A stretch of 64,000 bases of DNA from Anseranas semipalmata (GCA_013399115.1 VXAA01005231.1:438122-502121), one strand, 5' to 3'. Shown: positions 12,191 to 23,834, counted from the first letter of the stretch. Translations and numbers: made by a program. The notes: a model not told the origin generated them from the letters alone.

Positions 12191-15100
12191 TTATACATGC
12201 TCTACAGACTGTCACTTCAAAATCATTCCTGATGTTATTCAAGATTCCAGTTTTTCCCTGTAGAGTGCATCATCTATGTCCTTTATTTCCTTCATTTAGA
12301 CACGTCTGCCTGTTTGGAACATGAGTAGAGAGCCATTGAAAATGGAATTAGTTATGCAGACAGAAAACTAATACTGATGGTGAGCACTGGCTACCTTCTT
12401 TTCACTGAAAAAAGCATGAAATTTTCAGCCTTCAAGATACATTACAAAATCTGGCTATTCATTCTTGTTATTTTTCTATAGAAGCACTGCACTTTTTCTT
12501 CTTTTTGGGGAGCATACAGACTGCTTAGTGCTTTTGCAATCAAATTGCTCTAACATACTCTACACTTCTTTTTTGGTACTACCAACAGAGCTTTTATGAC
12601 AGGAGCATTTTCTAAATTATAGCAAATGAACTTAATGGTTATTATGCTTTACTCAAGTTAAATTCTGCCTCTCAAAATATACAGTTTACTTAATGTGATT
12701 TAATTAATGTTTTGGAAATGCAGAACGCATACGTACATTACAGAGTTCAGTGTAAAAAATGAGAAAATATGAGGAAATACTCCTTATATGACTTCATTTT
12801 TGAGTTCATATAACACATAATAATAAGACTGCTGAATAACAGTTGGCATATAGGAATTTACATTTTTTATATAACAAGTGTTTCCTTAGTCTCTTAAGTC
12901 CCAAATATGGTTCTTAACTCTTCTACTTTATGTACATCTGATGTAAATCTTAGCCAAACGGTCGCTTCCTTCCTATAGTCTTTCCATCCCTTCTGGTATC
13001 TGAAATCACACATCTGAAATGACAACATTAAAAATGAAATTACAGGAGCTGACAAGGCAATCAGTCATATTTACCCTGGTTGTTTTAGTAGACAGACTTC
13101 CCTCTGACAAATCAACCATGAAATCAGCTAATCGAATTAAATGCATTGTACTTGGAAAGGCTGCTGTGTGCTTTGTATATAACCTAGGTTTTTGCCTCAA
13201 GAATCACTTTGCTAACATGCCTGTAGCGGTTTTGTGGAGGCATGTGCTAAGCCAGTCAGTAAAAATTAACTGCCCCCTTTCCACTGTTCATTCTTCAGAG
13301 CTGTTTTATTCTGATTTTGTAGTGTTCTCCTCCCTGAACTCCCAGTGAGCTGTCCTGCCCAACGCACTCTTTTTCCGAGTCACAATATCATGAGACAATG
13401 GCAGAAGCAAAGCTGCAAGTCAAATATATATGAGTAAAGCAAAAAGTTTCTGCAGTGCTGTAGAAGTGGCACATACAGTATGTGCATGGACGTACATGGA
13501 TTAGGTATGGGGAATTTACTGGAGCTCATTTGTTCTCTTGATTTATCCCTGTTCAGCATCTCTACCACAGACACAACCAACAACTGTTGCTCTGACCTAA
13601 TAGTAAGAGCTCATTAGAATTAGCCCAGTAATTGTATAAGAAAAAAAAGAGAAGCCGGAGAGGCTGAACAGTGAATAGGAATTTCTGACAGTAAGTACTG
13701 GGTGTGTGAGAGTGAAGGAGAGCATGAGCAAGATGGAGCCTCTCCAAGCCTGAACATACTAGCCCATTTCTTCAAAGAGGCATAGCTCATCGGCTGCACC
13801 CATGCATCAGCCCTACTCTTCCCTGTAATTCTGTCAGGTGTAATAAAAGGAGAAATGAAGCACTTTGCTATCCCCAGCCACTGTTTTCAGATACCTCTTG
13901 TTGGATTTCTACCTGACGGCTTCTTACAGTGCTCGCCACGTTCCTCTTTTTCTTTTCCCTAAAGGAATAATGCGCTATTGTTACCCTCCTCCTGAACGCT
14001 TTCCAAGATGATGTCAGGTGAGTGCACAGCATTCACCATGCCAAAAGTCCTCCTTCCCTGCATTATGTAGGGTTCATTGTCAAGTCACTGACAATTACTT
14101 TATCTGATACTTGTCAACATGCAGTCAGACAGGAATCCTTTACCTCTAAAACTGCCTACTCAGCACCATCCTCTGCTGACTTTGCCCTCCTTTCAGCCTG
14201 TCTGGAAGGGATGGATGGGGTGGAAAGGGGAAAACTTACTGTTCGGTTTCAAGCTGCTGTTCTCAGAGCCTAGCTGGGAAGTTCTTTGTCCTGAGCTGGA
14301 GTTCTGGACTCCCTCAGAGCAGCTCTAAGAGCCCAGCTCCAGGGAAGGCAAGTGGCTGGAAAACGGGTACTTGAGAGCCTTCAGATTTCCTTAGCAGCAG
14401 GAGTAAAGTCCTCTGTGAAACCCACCAAGCAGTAGCCAGGGTACAGCTAGCAGCTTGCAGGACACACTCCATAGCCTGTTCTAGACCACTACTCTGACAG
14501 TGCTGTGACAGGTCCAGCACCTGTGTCACCAGTCCGCCACTGGCAACAGCAGAAAGGCCAAGGTCCAGAATTTACATCCCCCCAAATGTGAATATTCATC
14601 ATGCTAGTTCAAAAATGCTAGGTCATCCATCCCTCCATCTATGCAGACAAATAGGAAAAATTTGGTGCTTTGCTTTTTTATCCTCACTCTTGTATCATTC
14701 TTGCATTATTTTTCTGTCACCTGAAACAAAGTCAGCTGATTTGTGTTAATTCCACCTTAGAATAAACTTACAAGTAATGCCCTGCCTCTTACACAGCAGT
14801 GTGTGAATTGTGTGAATTGGCTCAGCATCCAATGCTGACCTGAAACATCCGTACCAGTGGTAAGAAGTCAGTGTATCTATTCACAGAGTAGTATATTACT
14901 CAATTAAGGGCAGAAGGGCAGGGAAGGAGGCCATGCAAAATCTGAATCATTTACCTATACATCAGCTTAATGGTTGGGAAGATATTTATTTACTGATATT
15001 TGGCCACAATCAGCAACAGAAGCAACATGAACAAGTAATTATGAGACTGCTCGATTCAGAGGAAAGGTTAAGGTTTGATGTTGATACTTTGCCACATAAG

Positions 15101-16061
15101 AACGAGCAAATTTGTTTTCAACAGCTTTTACTCCAGGTGATTAGATGGGGTGAGACACGTTTGTTACTACTAAACCATTTATCTCTCTTTTCAAAAGCAG
15201 TACACAACATCTATGAAACATAACTGATCAGACACACCCTGTAGGAGATACACCCTTCCTACCCATGTAAGCCAGCAAAATCTACATTTTCATCTCAGAC
15301 CAATAGCGTGAAGCATGCTGGATGCTCAGAGCCAGCATCTCACCACATGTAAACCAAAGCAGCTCTTCTCTAGGCAGTGGAGTAACGCCAGCTGTGCTGT
15401 TTCAGATCAGATCTACAAACCTCCATACATGTGTCAGTCTGTCTATAGGAGCGATTTGAAGTTATCTGCTTAAAGAAGTAGGCCTTCAAAACGTGCAGAA
15501 AACATATTGTGCAAAAAATTTGCCCTTGTCAGGAATCATGAATCCTGGTGTCTTTATACCAACAGCAACTTTTACTCAGGCCTCTTGTATAACACAGGCC
15601 AGAAAACATCATCAGCACATCCTCAATTAAGTCTAATGCATTGTACTTTGGCCTGGTTTTGCTTGACTAGATTTCAGATACCTATGCTAATATCTACAAT
15701 TACTGTTTTATGTATTACAATGTACAGGTACAAATAGAAGAACCATGAAGCACAGACTGCTCTGTCTCTAAAACAGCATCCCATCCAAAAATTCCCATGT
15801 GGGCACCATAAACCTCTTAAAACATTAAATGATATTATTTTATTGAAGTTTAAACTGTTTTAGCACATTGACCTGCCCTTCCACTCAAATATAACCAACA
15901 GACACATAATTCCAAAGTGTGGTCCTTCTTATTTTTAGTAATTAGGGGTTTGCCTGTATAGCCAGCTCAGACATCTGAGGAACTCTGGCTGTTTGAACAC
16001 TCTGGAGGAGGCTGATCTGCTCCCGGTTTCAGCCCACTTGCCTTCTTTTCCCTGGGCACAG
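12191..16061. other. unique non-coding DNA
   Basis: No gene is supported. The stretch is AT-rich at 12600-12900. A nine-base unit GTGTGAATT is tandemly doubled at 14801-14818. A 96-codon plus-strand frame at 14933-15223 has a protein-like composition but no recognisable domain and is listed separately as an observation. A short GC-richer stretch lies at 14160-14530. Confidence 0.55.
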
Positions 16062-16146
16062 TACATCCCAGTTTTCCAGAAGAGTACCACAGGTTATTGG
16101 AGACTCTCCAGCTTGGCACTCCTCAAGTACAGATCCAGAGGGAGAG
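16062..16146 (+). other. candidate small exon (weak)
   Basis: An 85-base segment lies between a pyrimidine-rich acceptor-like tract (CTTCTTTTCCCTGGGCACAG, ending at 16061) and a strong donor-like GGAGAG|GTAAGC at 16146/16147. The frame in phase with the surrounding open frame reads YIPVFQKSTTGYWRLSSLAL and onward, with no recognised family. It lies about 450 bases upstream of the triple-donor site at 16.6 kb, so the two might belong to one non-coding transcript. That is conjecture from splice consensus alone. Confidence 0.13.
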
Positions 16147-16595
16147 GTAAGCCTGGTAATACTTCTCCAAGAGTAAAGCCCCTTTTCTCAGAGGAGGGTG
16201 GTACCGTGTCTCCCAGAAGGAAAATAGCCCAGGGGATAGCACAGAAGTCAGGGAAGAGTTCAGCCCCACCTCTGCACCTCGTTTAATGCTGGAGGTGCAT
16301 CCAGAAGCCCATAACAATTTGTCAGACGGTCAGATGCTCGTCTGCTATAAACCAGCAGGGTTTGCTGATCCAGCATCACAGAACAATGTTCATTAACTAA
16401 TGATCTTGACAGCATCGCGCTTAATATCTGAAATCTTTGAAAATACATCTGCACATATCTTAATACACAGACAATGTTTAAATAGTATTCCTCCAAACCA
16501 ATCAAAGTAAAATGAAGTCAAGATTCTGTGTTTTAGTTATTCTACTTTCTCAAGTGTCTTTATCTTGTTTTCTGTTATCATTGTTCTTTTAACAG

Positions 16596-16625
16596 CCCAG
16601 GTAACAGCTCAGGTAATAAGCACAG
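16596..16625 (+). other. candidate micro-exon with three donors (weak)
   Basis: A long pyrimidine-rich run with TTGTTCTTTTAACAG ends at 16595. Within 31 bases it is followed by three CAG|GTAA donor sequences, at 16600/16601, 16612/16613 and 16625/16626, the last extended to GTAAGC. The strong acceptor plus stacked donors would allow exons of 5, 17 or 30 bases. There is no coding evidence. The short CAGGTAA-like repetition may simply be a tiny tandem repeat that mimics donors. Confidence 0.13.
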
Positions 16626-17420
16626 GTAAGCAACAGTGTTGTGATGGCTTAGTAAGTGCAATTTGCTATTGGGAATATTGTACATGTACTCTTTTCAGAT
16701 GCTGGCCTTGGTTACTTTGCTGTCCCTGGTTTATTGCAGACCATCAAGCACTGGCACTTCCCAAAGCACAAGCATCCACTGAGACTTCTGCAGGGGGAGT
16801 TATCACAGGATATAACCTGGCTGCCTCTTCCTCCAACATTTCCAAGGTTCAATCATATATTGATATTTGGAAAGGTCTTTGATGGAAGGAGAAAGTGAAA
16901 TTGAATTATTTTGTTTTCAGTACTCTGACATAGCTGATAATCAAGCTTTTATCAGGCCTTTGTAGTTAAAATTTTGAAAGTATATATTATATAGTAATAC
17001 AACCATGGTTTATTGGGCATGTATGTATTATGATACATTGCACAAACTATATATGATTTACCTGGCAGACCATGAGGACTAGAATATTAATTGCACCAAG
17101 TGGTAGCCCTGCAGACTTTTGATGTGATTTGTGTCCAGTCAACAGCTGTGCAAGAGCACAAAACCTCTGTTCTCCCCCTCAAACACTGCACAGAAACCCT
17201 CCAGCAGCCAGACTGGTGAAACAAGTGCAGTGCAACATGCTATTTCTTGCAAGTCTTCATAATACAGTTCAGAAATGGCACTAATCCCAGCAAGAGATTT
17301 ATACTTACCAAGGATGCAAAAGCAAGTTCCTAGTCATAAAGGGCAGCACTGGTAATACAGGTAACTTTACACAGTGAGGCAAATGGTTCTGACAAAAAGG
17401 CCATAAGGTATCAGCCAGGA
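16626..17420. other. unique non-coding DNA
   Basis: Further acceptor-like sequences occur (CTCTTTTCAG at 16698, GGTTTATTGCAG at 16739), each followed by a short open frame to about 16890 with no recognisable domain. The rest is AT-rich. No gene or repeat family is seen. Confidence 0.5.
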
Positions 17421-17752
17421 AGCTGATAACTTTTTAAAAGTGTTCTCAAGAAGTGGACTTCAGCCAGTAAGGAAGAACCTTCAATAAGGTCTTACAAAAT
17501 AAATTATTTTATTGGTTTAAAGTTTCACACTCATGTGAAGTGATAATCTAAGGTCAATAGCAGATTTAATGACTGATAGAGCTGTTCTGCCTTTTTACAA
17601 CCACAAGGCTGATAACTTTTTTAAACCGTTCTCAAGAAGTGAACTTCAGTCAGTAAGGGAGAACCTTCAGCAAGGTCTATAAAATAAATTATTTTATTGG
17701 TTTAAAGTTCCACACTTATGTGAAATGAAAATCTGAAGTAAATAGCGGATTT
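17421..17752. repeat. two-copy tandem duplication, 186-bp period
   Basis: Copy A (about 17421-17568) and copy B (about 17607-17752) share the same order of blocks: GCTGATAACTTTTT, GTTCTCAAGAAGTG, ACTTCAG, CAGTAAGG, GAACCTTCA, AAGGTCT, AAATAAATTATTTTATTGG, TTTAAAGTT, CACAC, ATGTGAA, AATAGC, GATTT. The 9-mer GCTGATAAC starts at 17422 and again at 17608. The copies differ by scattered substitutions and one- to three-base indels, so the duplication is not recent. About 38 bases separate them. No coding potential and no recognised transposon family. The unit may be a short unnamed repeat or a local segmental duplication. Confidence 0.92.
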
Positions 17753-19974
17753 GTAAAAAGTAATAGAAAGCATTAGGAAGTACTCTACATATATACCATG
17801 ACCTTTCTTTATGATGAGTATACCAAACAGCTGTCTTCAAGAGGACTGCAATGACAAAATAGAAGGGCAGCTTAGCTTCTCAATGAAAATCTTAAAAGCA
17901 TGCTGCTCTTAAAAAATGCATGTTCACAAGGTGAAGACATTTTGAATATTTTCATAACCCATTCACATAGAATGTCGTGCCAGGTCTGCTCAGGCTACGA
18001 ATCTCATCTCAACGCTTCCTTTTGGGACCAGCCCAGTTCTGTTACACTCTTCACCTCCCACTGCCGCATCCAAGAGCAGGAGAAGCAGCTTTGGGTCAGG
18101 GCTTAGCTCATTGGTAAAGGACAAAAGGCACATCGCAACCTAGGCAAGCAGCTCTGTGAAAAAGCTAGAATATGATCAACTAGAGATAAGTAGGTTAAAC
18201 AACCAGAACACCATTAGAACATATGATCCTTAATTACTACTTCCAGAACACTTTGATGTCCTTAGGGAGAGAGCATATAAAGTTCAAAATTAGTAGTTAA
18301 TAAGTGAGATTTTCAAAAGCATTTAAATAGCAAAGGAGTTCCAGAGACCGCTAAGTTCCATAGGTAGCTTTGAAAATTCCCCCTCAAGACAATAAATATA
18401 TGTCCCACTATTTGTTAAAAAGCCTTTTTTCTCCAGTGACACTGTGTATTACTTATGCGCATTTTGTAGTCATGTTTTTGTTCTCTGACTAACTGAAAGC
18501 ATAGCCTCAGTGTATCTCTATGTGTGTTGTGCAATAGTAGATTTGGAATTTGCATTTTTTAGATTACCAGACAATTAAAAAAATAGAGATTGCACAGATA
18601 TACACCACCCTTCATTAGAAGCAGCGATATTCTCTCCCACCCAGTCCTGCCCGACCAAGACAATATTGCACATACGCCTCCAGACAATGAGACTACCACA
18701 CCTTTTGCCTCTAATTAAAATTATTAAGTCGAGAAGGAAAGAAATGCATTTTAGTCTGTGCTTGTTAGCCAAATGTCTTGATAAAACTGAACATGTTCTG
18801 CTGCTGCCCACCATCTGCTCTTATAAATACTTCTTCAAAACACTGAACAGGAAAATAGATTTGTCATCACTGACTTTCTGCATTTTATACCAACTCTACC
18901 CTCAGCTTTGCCTTTATGCAGGCTAATAAACATCCACAGAATAGGATAAGTTTTCCTCCCATTAAAAAAAAAATCATTTAACAAATTTCAGTAGAAAAGA
19001 TTTCAACCCAATGCATTTAGAAAGCTGAGTACATAGAGGAATAAAACCATCTTTAACAAGGACAGTATTTTAATGAGGCAATCTTACTTTTCCTCTCTTG
19101 ACCTATTCCTTACTTATTCTCAGGCCTTTCACTGCAAGAGAAGTCACCATAGAAGCACTGTGACTCCCTGTCTTTGATGAAGTAACTTTCCATAGGGCTT
19201 CAGCCTTTGAGACATCGAAATAGCATGCATTTTCTCAACTTCCTTTTGCTGGTGGGAATTCAAATACCTGCAAGAAAATATGCTTTCTCCATTACTGAGC
19301 TTAAAAAAAAAAAGAAAAAAAAAACAGACTTAACCATAGCATCCAGTCCCATCATGACTCCCAGTAGATTGCACCTGATGCAGTGAAGAAATCCCAGCTG
19401 ATGCAATACAGCAGCCCAGCTGTTGATAAATAGGGGTTGACAAGAGTGTCAGTGCTGTTTCTCATGCAGACTCCCCATTGAATTTTAGTTCCAGTCATCA
19501 TTCCCAGGCTCACACTGGGCTATTTTAACTAATTTGCTATCGGTGCCTTCTGTAGTAGCAGGTACAATGTTATAGGTACAGTGTTATAGGCTGGGACAAT
19601 GTTACAGCCAAAAGTACTTGCAAGACAAAGGAAATTGGGGTTTTCCTGAGGACGGTGCTCATCTCTAAAACCATCATTCTTCATTGCCTGAAAGACAGGT
19701 ATATATCCTACTGCGTTCAGGCCAAAACGTGAGTTCTCTTTCCATAAGTAATTATGATTAATTCTTAATTTTTCTAACAACATAGATTTCTTCTCACAGA
19801 TAGCCCTCCGAGTCAGGACCCAGTTCCCAACAGGGAGGTGGGAATGCAACTTCACAAGAGGGATGAAGGAATGGTACCAGATAACATTATCGCAGCACAA
19901 GAAGGCCAGAAGAGGCTCATAGGTGTAGGTACTAAATTCCCTAAGGCTTGACTTCACGTAGAACAGAGGCCACT
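17753..19974. other. unique non-coding DNA
   Basis: No gene is supported. The block at about 18690-18840 has a composition often seen in conserved non-coding elements (TCTAATTAAAATTATTAAG, CACCATCTGCTC E-box-like core, CTTATAAATAC). An interrupted A-rich run is at 19303-19324. At 19561-19606 a 14-base unit GGTACA(A/G)TGTTATA is tandemly doubled, followed by a third degenerate copy. Confidence 0.55.
19561..19606. repeat. short tandem repeat, 14-base unit
   Basis: GGTACAATGTTATA (19561-19574) is followed directly by GGTACAGTGTTATA (19575-19588), which differs by one base, and then by a degenerate third copy ending GGGACAATGTTACA near 19606. Confidence 0.8.
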
Positions 19975-20035
19975 GTTTTGTTTTGTTTTGTTTTGTTTTG
20001 TTTTGTTTTGTTTTGTTTTGTTTTGTTTTGTTTTG
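19975..20035. repeat. (TTTTG)n array, about 12 units
   Basis: Sixty-one bases of perfect TTTTG pentanucleotide repeat. The complementary CAAAA array lacks stop codons in the relevant frames and is the reason a 208-codon minus-strand frame (reading KQNKT repeats) spans the region. That frame should not be taken as a gene. The array is uninterrupted, so it is likely length-polymorphic. Confidence 0.97.
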
Positions 20036-20390
20036 ACAATTTCTGGTGAGACAAAGGCTGAGCATGAAGATTTCTGGAATACCGGGGCTGTAGCAGAAAA
20101 AGCTGTTCAGCTGATATGAAATCAGGTGCAGGAGTGTTGGTGCTAATCCCACCAAAGACCCAGGGCATTCCAGGTCGTGTGAGGCCAGGGCTGTGTCTGG
20201 GGCGGTGCAGCTTGGCGAGGAGCAGTTGCGCCTCCTCCTCAGGCCAGCGCAAAGCTCTGCATGCTGCCAGAGGGGAAAAGAAGAACAAGAATAGGACTAA
20301 AAAATGTCTAATACCAACTGTAAGGAGGGCGTGATTGTTTTGAACTGCAAAGGTAAAAAAGGACAGCAGCAGCATGTCTCGAAATGATAA

Positions 20391-20406
20391 TATATATATA
20401 TATATA
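20391..20406. repeat. (TA)8 microsatellite
   Basis: Sixteen bases of perfect TA repeat in AT-rich DNA. Confidence 0.9.
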
Positions 20407-21445
20407 AATGGGTTTTAGCATACAGCATGCACAAAACATGCCTTTTCCAATCTTTTGTGAATTAAACTCCACCATCTGCAAATTCTCCCTAGAAGTTTTT
20501 TTAGGAGTAGGCTTTCCTCTGCAATTTCTGGTAACATCCATTTCAGGTTAGACTGGAAATATTGTGAAAGAGGCTCCTGACTCGCTGACATACCAGGCTC
20601 TCTCATTCCCTCACATTCAAATCCACAAAACTTCTCAGTAAGTACAGGTACATAAGTGACCAAGGACGTTATCTTATAAGACAGAAGACGTTAGGCTGGC
20701 TTCAAAAGTCAGAAGTGAAACTTTGCATCATTGCCAAGGCTGCTTCTATGCCAGCCAAGATGAGAACAAAGAGAAAATGTGAAGATGAAAGCAGACGCTA
20801 GATTGTGACTGAGATTTGTTTCTGTTTTTTCTACACACTTTTGGTTGGCATTTTGTTTTTTTTTTTCCCTTCCTTCCCTTGTTTTCAGTTGCATGCAAAG
20901 TACAAACTAAAGTGAATATTTTAAGTTATCCAAAACTTTGTGAAGGCAATGGGAAGGAATTACTCTGACTGCAAATATGCCCTGGGTTAATGTGGCCTTT
21001 TTGGAAATAAAAATACATGAGATGTTCCAAATACAACTTCATATACTTCAGTTACTTCACTCTATACCTTGTTATTGCAGCATATGAGCATCTCACATGT
21101 TGTTTAGAGTTAATAGTTTCTGCCTAAAAATCTCGATAAGCACACACAGAACTTTTTTTCAAAATTCTGGAAAAGGAAAAAAAAAACTTCTCAAACCTCC
21201 GAAGTTCTGGAGTTCTCCCAGATTAGCATTCTAGAACCACAAAGCAAGAGCTGAAAGTGCAGAAAAAGAACACAGAAAAAGATTGGCACCTGTTTTCCCT
21301 TCACCTGCCTGAAACAGAGGGTACTTTCTGACATTAATTTCTAATTTAGTGATGAATTCATGAGTCTTTTATACATATGCATACAAAAACACAAATATAT
21401 TTATAAATATACAAATATTTGTATGTACATATGTATGTATTTATA

Positions 21446-21471
21446 CACACACACATATCAATGTGTGTGTG
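21446..21471. repeat. perfect 11-bp hairpin of CA/TG repeats
   Basis: CACACACACAT (21446-21456), a four-base ATCA loop, then ATGTGTGTGTG (21461-21471). The arms are exact reverse complements. It arises where a CA run abuts a TG run and could extrude as a hairpin or form Z-DNA-prone sequence. It sits at the end of an AT-rich stretch of TATACAAATATTTGTATGTA type starting near 21400. Confidence 0.92.
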
Positions 21472-22748
21472 GAAGAGTTGGAATCAAATACAATATAAAC
21501 AGTACCTTTGGGGCCTTAGACATACTCTGGTACCTTCTAGCACAACTCTATAAGCTCCCAACAGAACTGCAAAATTTGGACAGACGTGAGCAGAACAAGA
21601 ATTATTCTGATCCATTTTTGTTATTAGGACTGTAAATTGTCAGTTGGGCTCACAGAGATTTTAATTAAAATGTCCTTCAAATATCACGTTTTTTGGAAAA
21701 AAAAAAAATCAATCTAATTATCAAAGAGACATTCGTCTGTTTCAAATCTTCCCAATGTTGCGAGGACAATATTTTCTCAATCACAATCAGATTATAACAG
21801 AATGAAAACTGGTGTTAAAAGAGGTTTTTTTGTTTTGTGGGTGGTGTTTTTTGTTTTGTTTTGTTGTTTTTGTTTTTCACTTTTCCTTCTCTCTCTTCTC
21901 ACCCCGCTTTGTTTTTCTGCAGCCTTTCAAAGTTTCCACATCTTTGGTAGTATTACAGTGGGAACAGGAGGAGTTTTAAGTAATGACAGAGTAACTTCTG
22001 TTAATTTCATTTTCCTTTTGGCCACTTAAATTTTTACAAAATTACAAAATGGTTTAGAAAAGTTACAGAAGAATGAAAGAAAAATGTATGAATTTGCTTG
22101 TTGCAAGGGGGAAGAAAAAGCTTAACCTGATGGCAATTGCCTTCTTGTACTGCAAAAGAAGAAATTAAAAAGGGAAAGAAGAAAATTTAGAACTAGTTCT
22201 ATGAGCGTGCAAAATTTTTCACAAGTAGAAGAAGAAGTTAAATACCCCAAATGGTTCCTTTTTTTGGTCTTTTTTTAAACTTTTCATTCTTATTGCCTCT
22301 GAATGCCCAACATTTTTTTTTAATGAGCATCATTAAATACATGCGACTCATCGGTGATGATGGTTTAGCTTGGGACAACTTTTGTGGTTTTCACTCCTCG
22401 CTTTCTGTCCTGGCTTTCTCTGGGCAGTTCTTACTCTTGCTCCAGGGGTAGCTCAGCAGCACGCAAAGTTCCTTCACCATTCGAGTTTGGAGGAAACCAT
22501 GACCAATTTCTATTTCCTTTAATACACCTGCCTCTAATTTATGGCAGCTCAGCAACTGCTCCTGAGCAGCCGCAGCACCTCTGCAGCGGAGGCGAGAACC
22601 TTGGAGAGAACGGCAGGGCAGATTTCCTGGCTGAAATCAAGGGCACCAGCTAGGTGCGTGAGCATATGCCATGTGTTGCATTAAGGAAATTTGAGGAGTA
22701 AAGCACTCAGTGAAAAACAAATAGAGCTTGGCAACAATCTAAATATTT

Positions 22749-22767
22749 GGGGAGGGGAGGGCAAGGG
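22749..22767 (+). other. G-quadruplex-type motif
   Basis: GGGGAGGGGAGGGCAAGGG has four runs of at least three G with loops of 1, 1 and 3 bases, meeting the usual pattern for an intramolecular G-quadruplex on the plus strand. No gene or promoter is recognisable next to it. Confidence 0.8.
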
Positions 22768-23573
22768 AGAGAAGGTGCTACAGAGCCGTTAAGAGTGGTC
22801 AGATCATTGTTCAGATCTGGAATAAAATACTTGGGAGAAGGCCCCACAGAGATGCAAAACTAACCCTTGACACATATATTCAGGATTTGCCACAGGACAG
22901 AAATCATGTCTAGCAGACTGGAGCCTGTGGGGAGTGGGAGTTTGCTGATATGTGGCCGTGCTTGAGAATCCACAGTGCGATGGAAAAAGAGAATGGGGGC
23001 AAAAATATCTGAAGCTCAGAGCAAAGCAGAGATATAGCATTTCAACACAAATGACTTGGAACTGATCCTCCGTCTTAAAGATCACACCCACAAAAGTTCT
23101 CCTTGTCCTGTGGCAAAGTATAAAACAAAGCCACAGTCTCTTTGTTTTGCAACTTAAAAAACGAAGTGAAAGAAATAAGACTGTTCAGCTGGTCTTATAG
23201 ATTTAAAGAATGAAGTCTTTTATTTACATGTAGGCCCAAAAGAATTAAACAAATGCAGAAGAAGGGAACATTCTTTGGAGATACGGCTGATTATTTTTCT
23301 AACCCAATGTGTCATCAGCAGCCTAGATGCTACCCTTAGAAAGAATGTGGCCTTACAGCACTTATCTTTGTACAACCAGTTCCTTTTTAAGAGCCTTTGT
23401 TTTTTCAAACTGATAATTGAATTGTATTCATGATAAAACAACAACTGTGTGTTGGTACAGAAAGCTACACAGGTGACATTTTGATTTAGAAAAGAGTGGC
23501 AGAAGAACTGTACAAATACCACTTTAAACATTGGCTCTTTGAATCAAAGCAGGCATAGCTTTGCTCATACTGC

Positions 23574-23632
23574 AATAAATAAATAAATAAATAAAAGAAT
23601 GAAAAACAAAAAGAAAAAAGAAGAAGAAGAAG
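23574..23632. repeat. (AAAT)n followed by purine-rich (AAG)n tract
   Basis: About five AAAT units (23574-23595), then an A/G-only stretch with AAAAACAAAAAGAAAAAAG and four AAG units to about 23632. Simple low-complexity sequence. Confidence 0.9.
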
Positions 23633-23834
23633 TGTTTGTCTATCCTATATTTTATTGTCATTTTCTGGAGATAGTCTTCCTAGGAGGTTCTCCAGGTAAG
23701 CCAGAGAGTGTGCTTAACATGTCTTTTGGGGCTCCTAAAGATGTTTGTCAACGGGCTTCTGGTTCATCAGCATGAGTTTAAGCAGCCTGCAGGGTGAGAG
23801 GGATAAGAATAAAACAGGATGCTAATTCCTGTTG

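Larger units (their letters stand above)
20036..23573. other. unique non-coding DNA with AT/CA/TG tracts
   Basis: No gene is supported. Contents: a (TA)8 run at 20391-20406, an AT/CA/TG-rich stretch at 21360-21475 with a perfect hairpin, a degenerate T/G tract at 21847-21875, a four-run guanine motif at 22749-22767, and a small inverted repeat AAAACAAAG/CTTTGTTTT at 23122-23148. Confidence 0.6.

Noticed and set aside
19529..20155. 208-codon minus-strand open frame
   Set aside because: Its length comes from the stop-free (CAAAA)n array, which reads as KQNKT repeats. No domain flanks it on either side.
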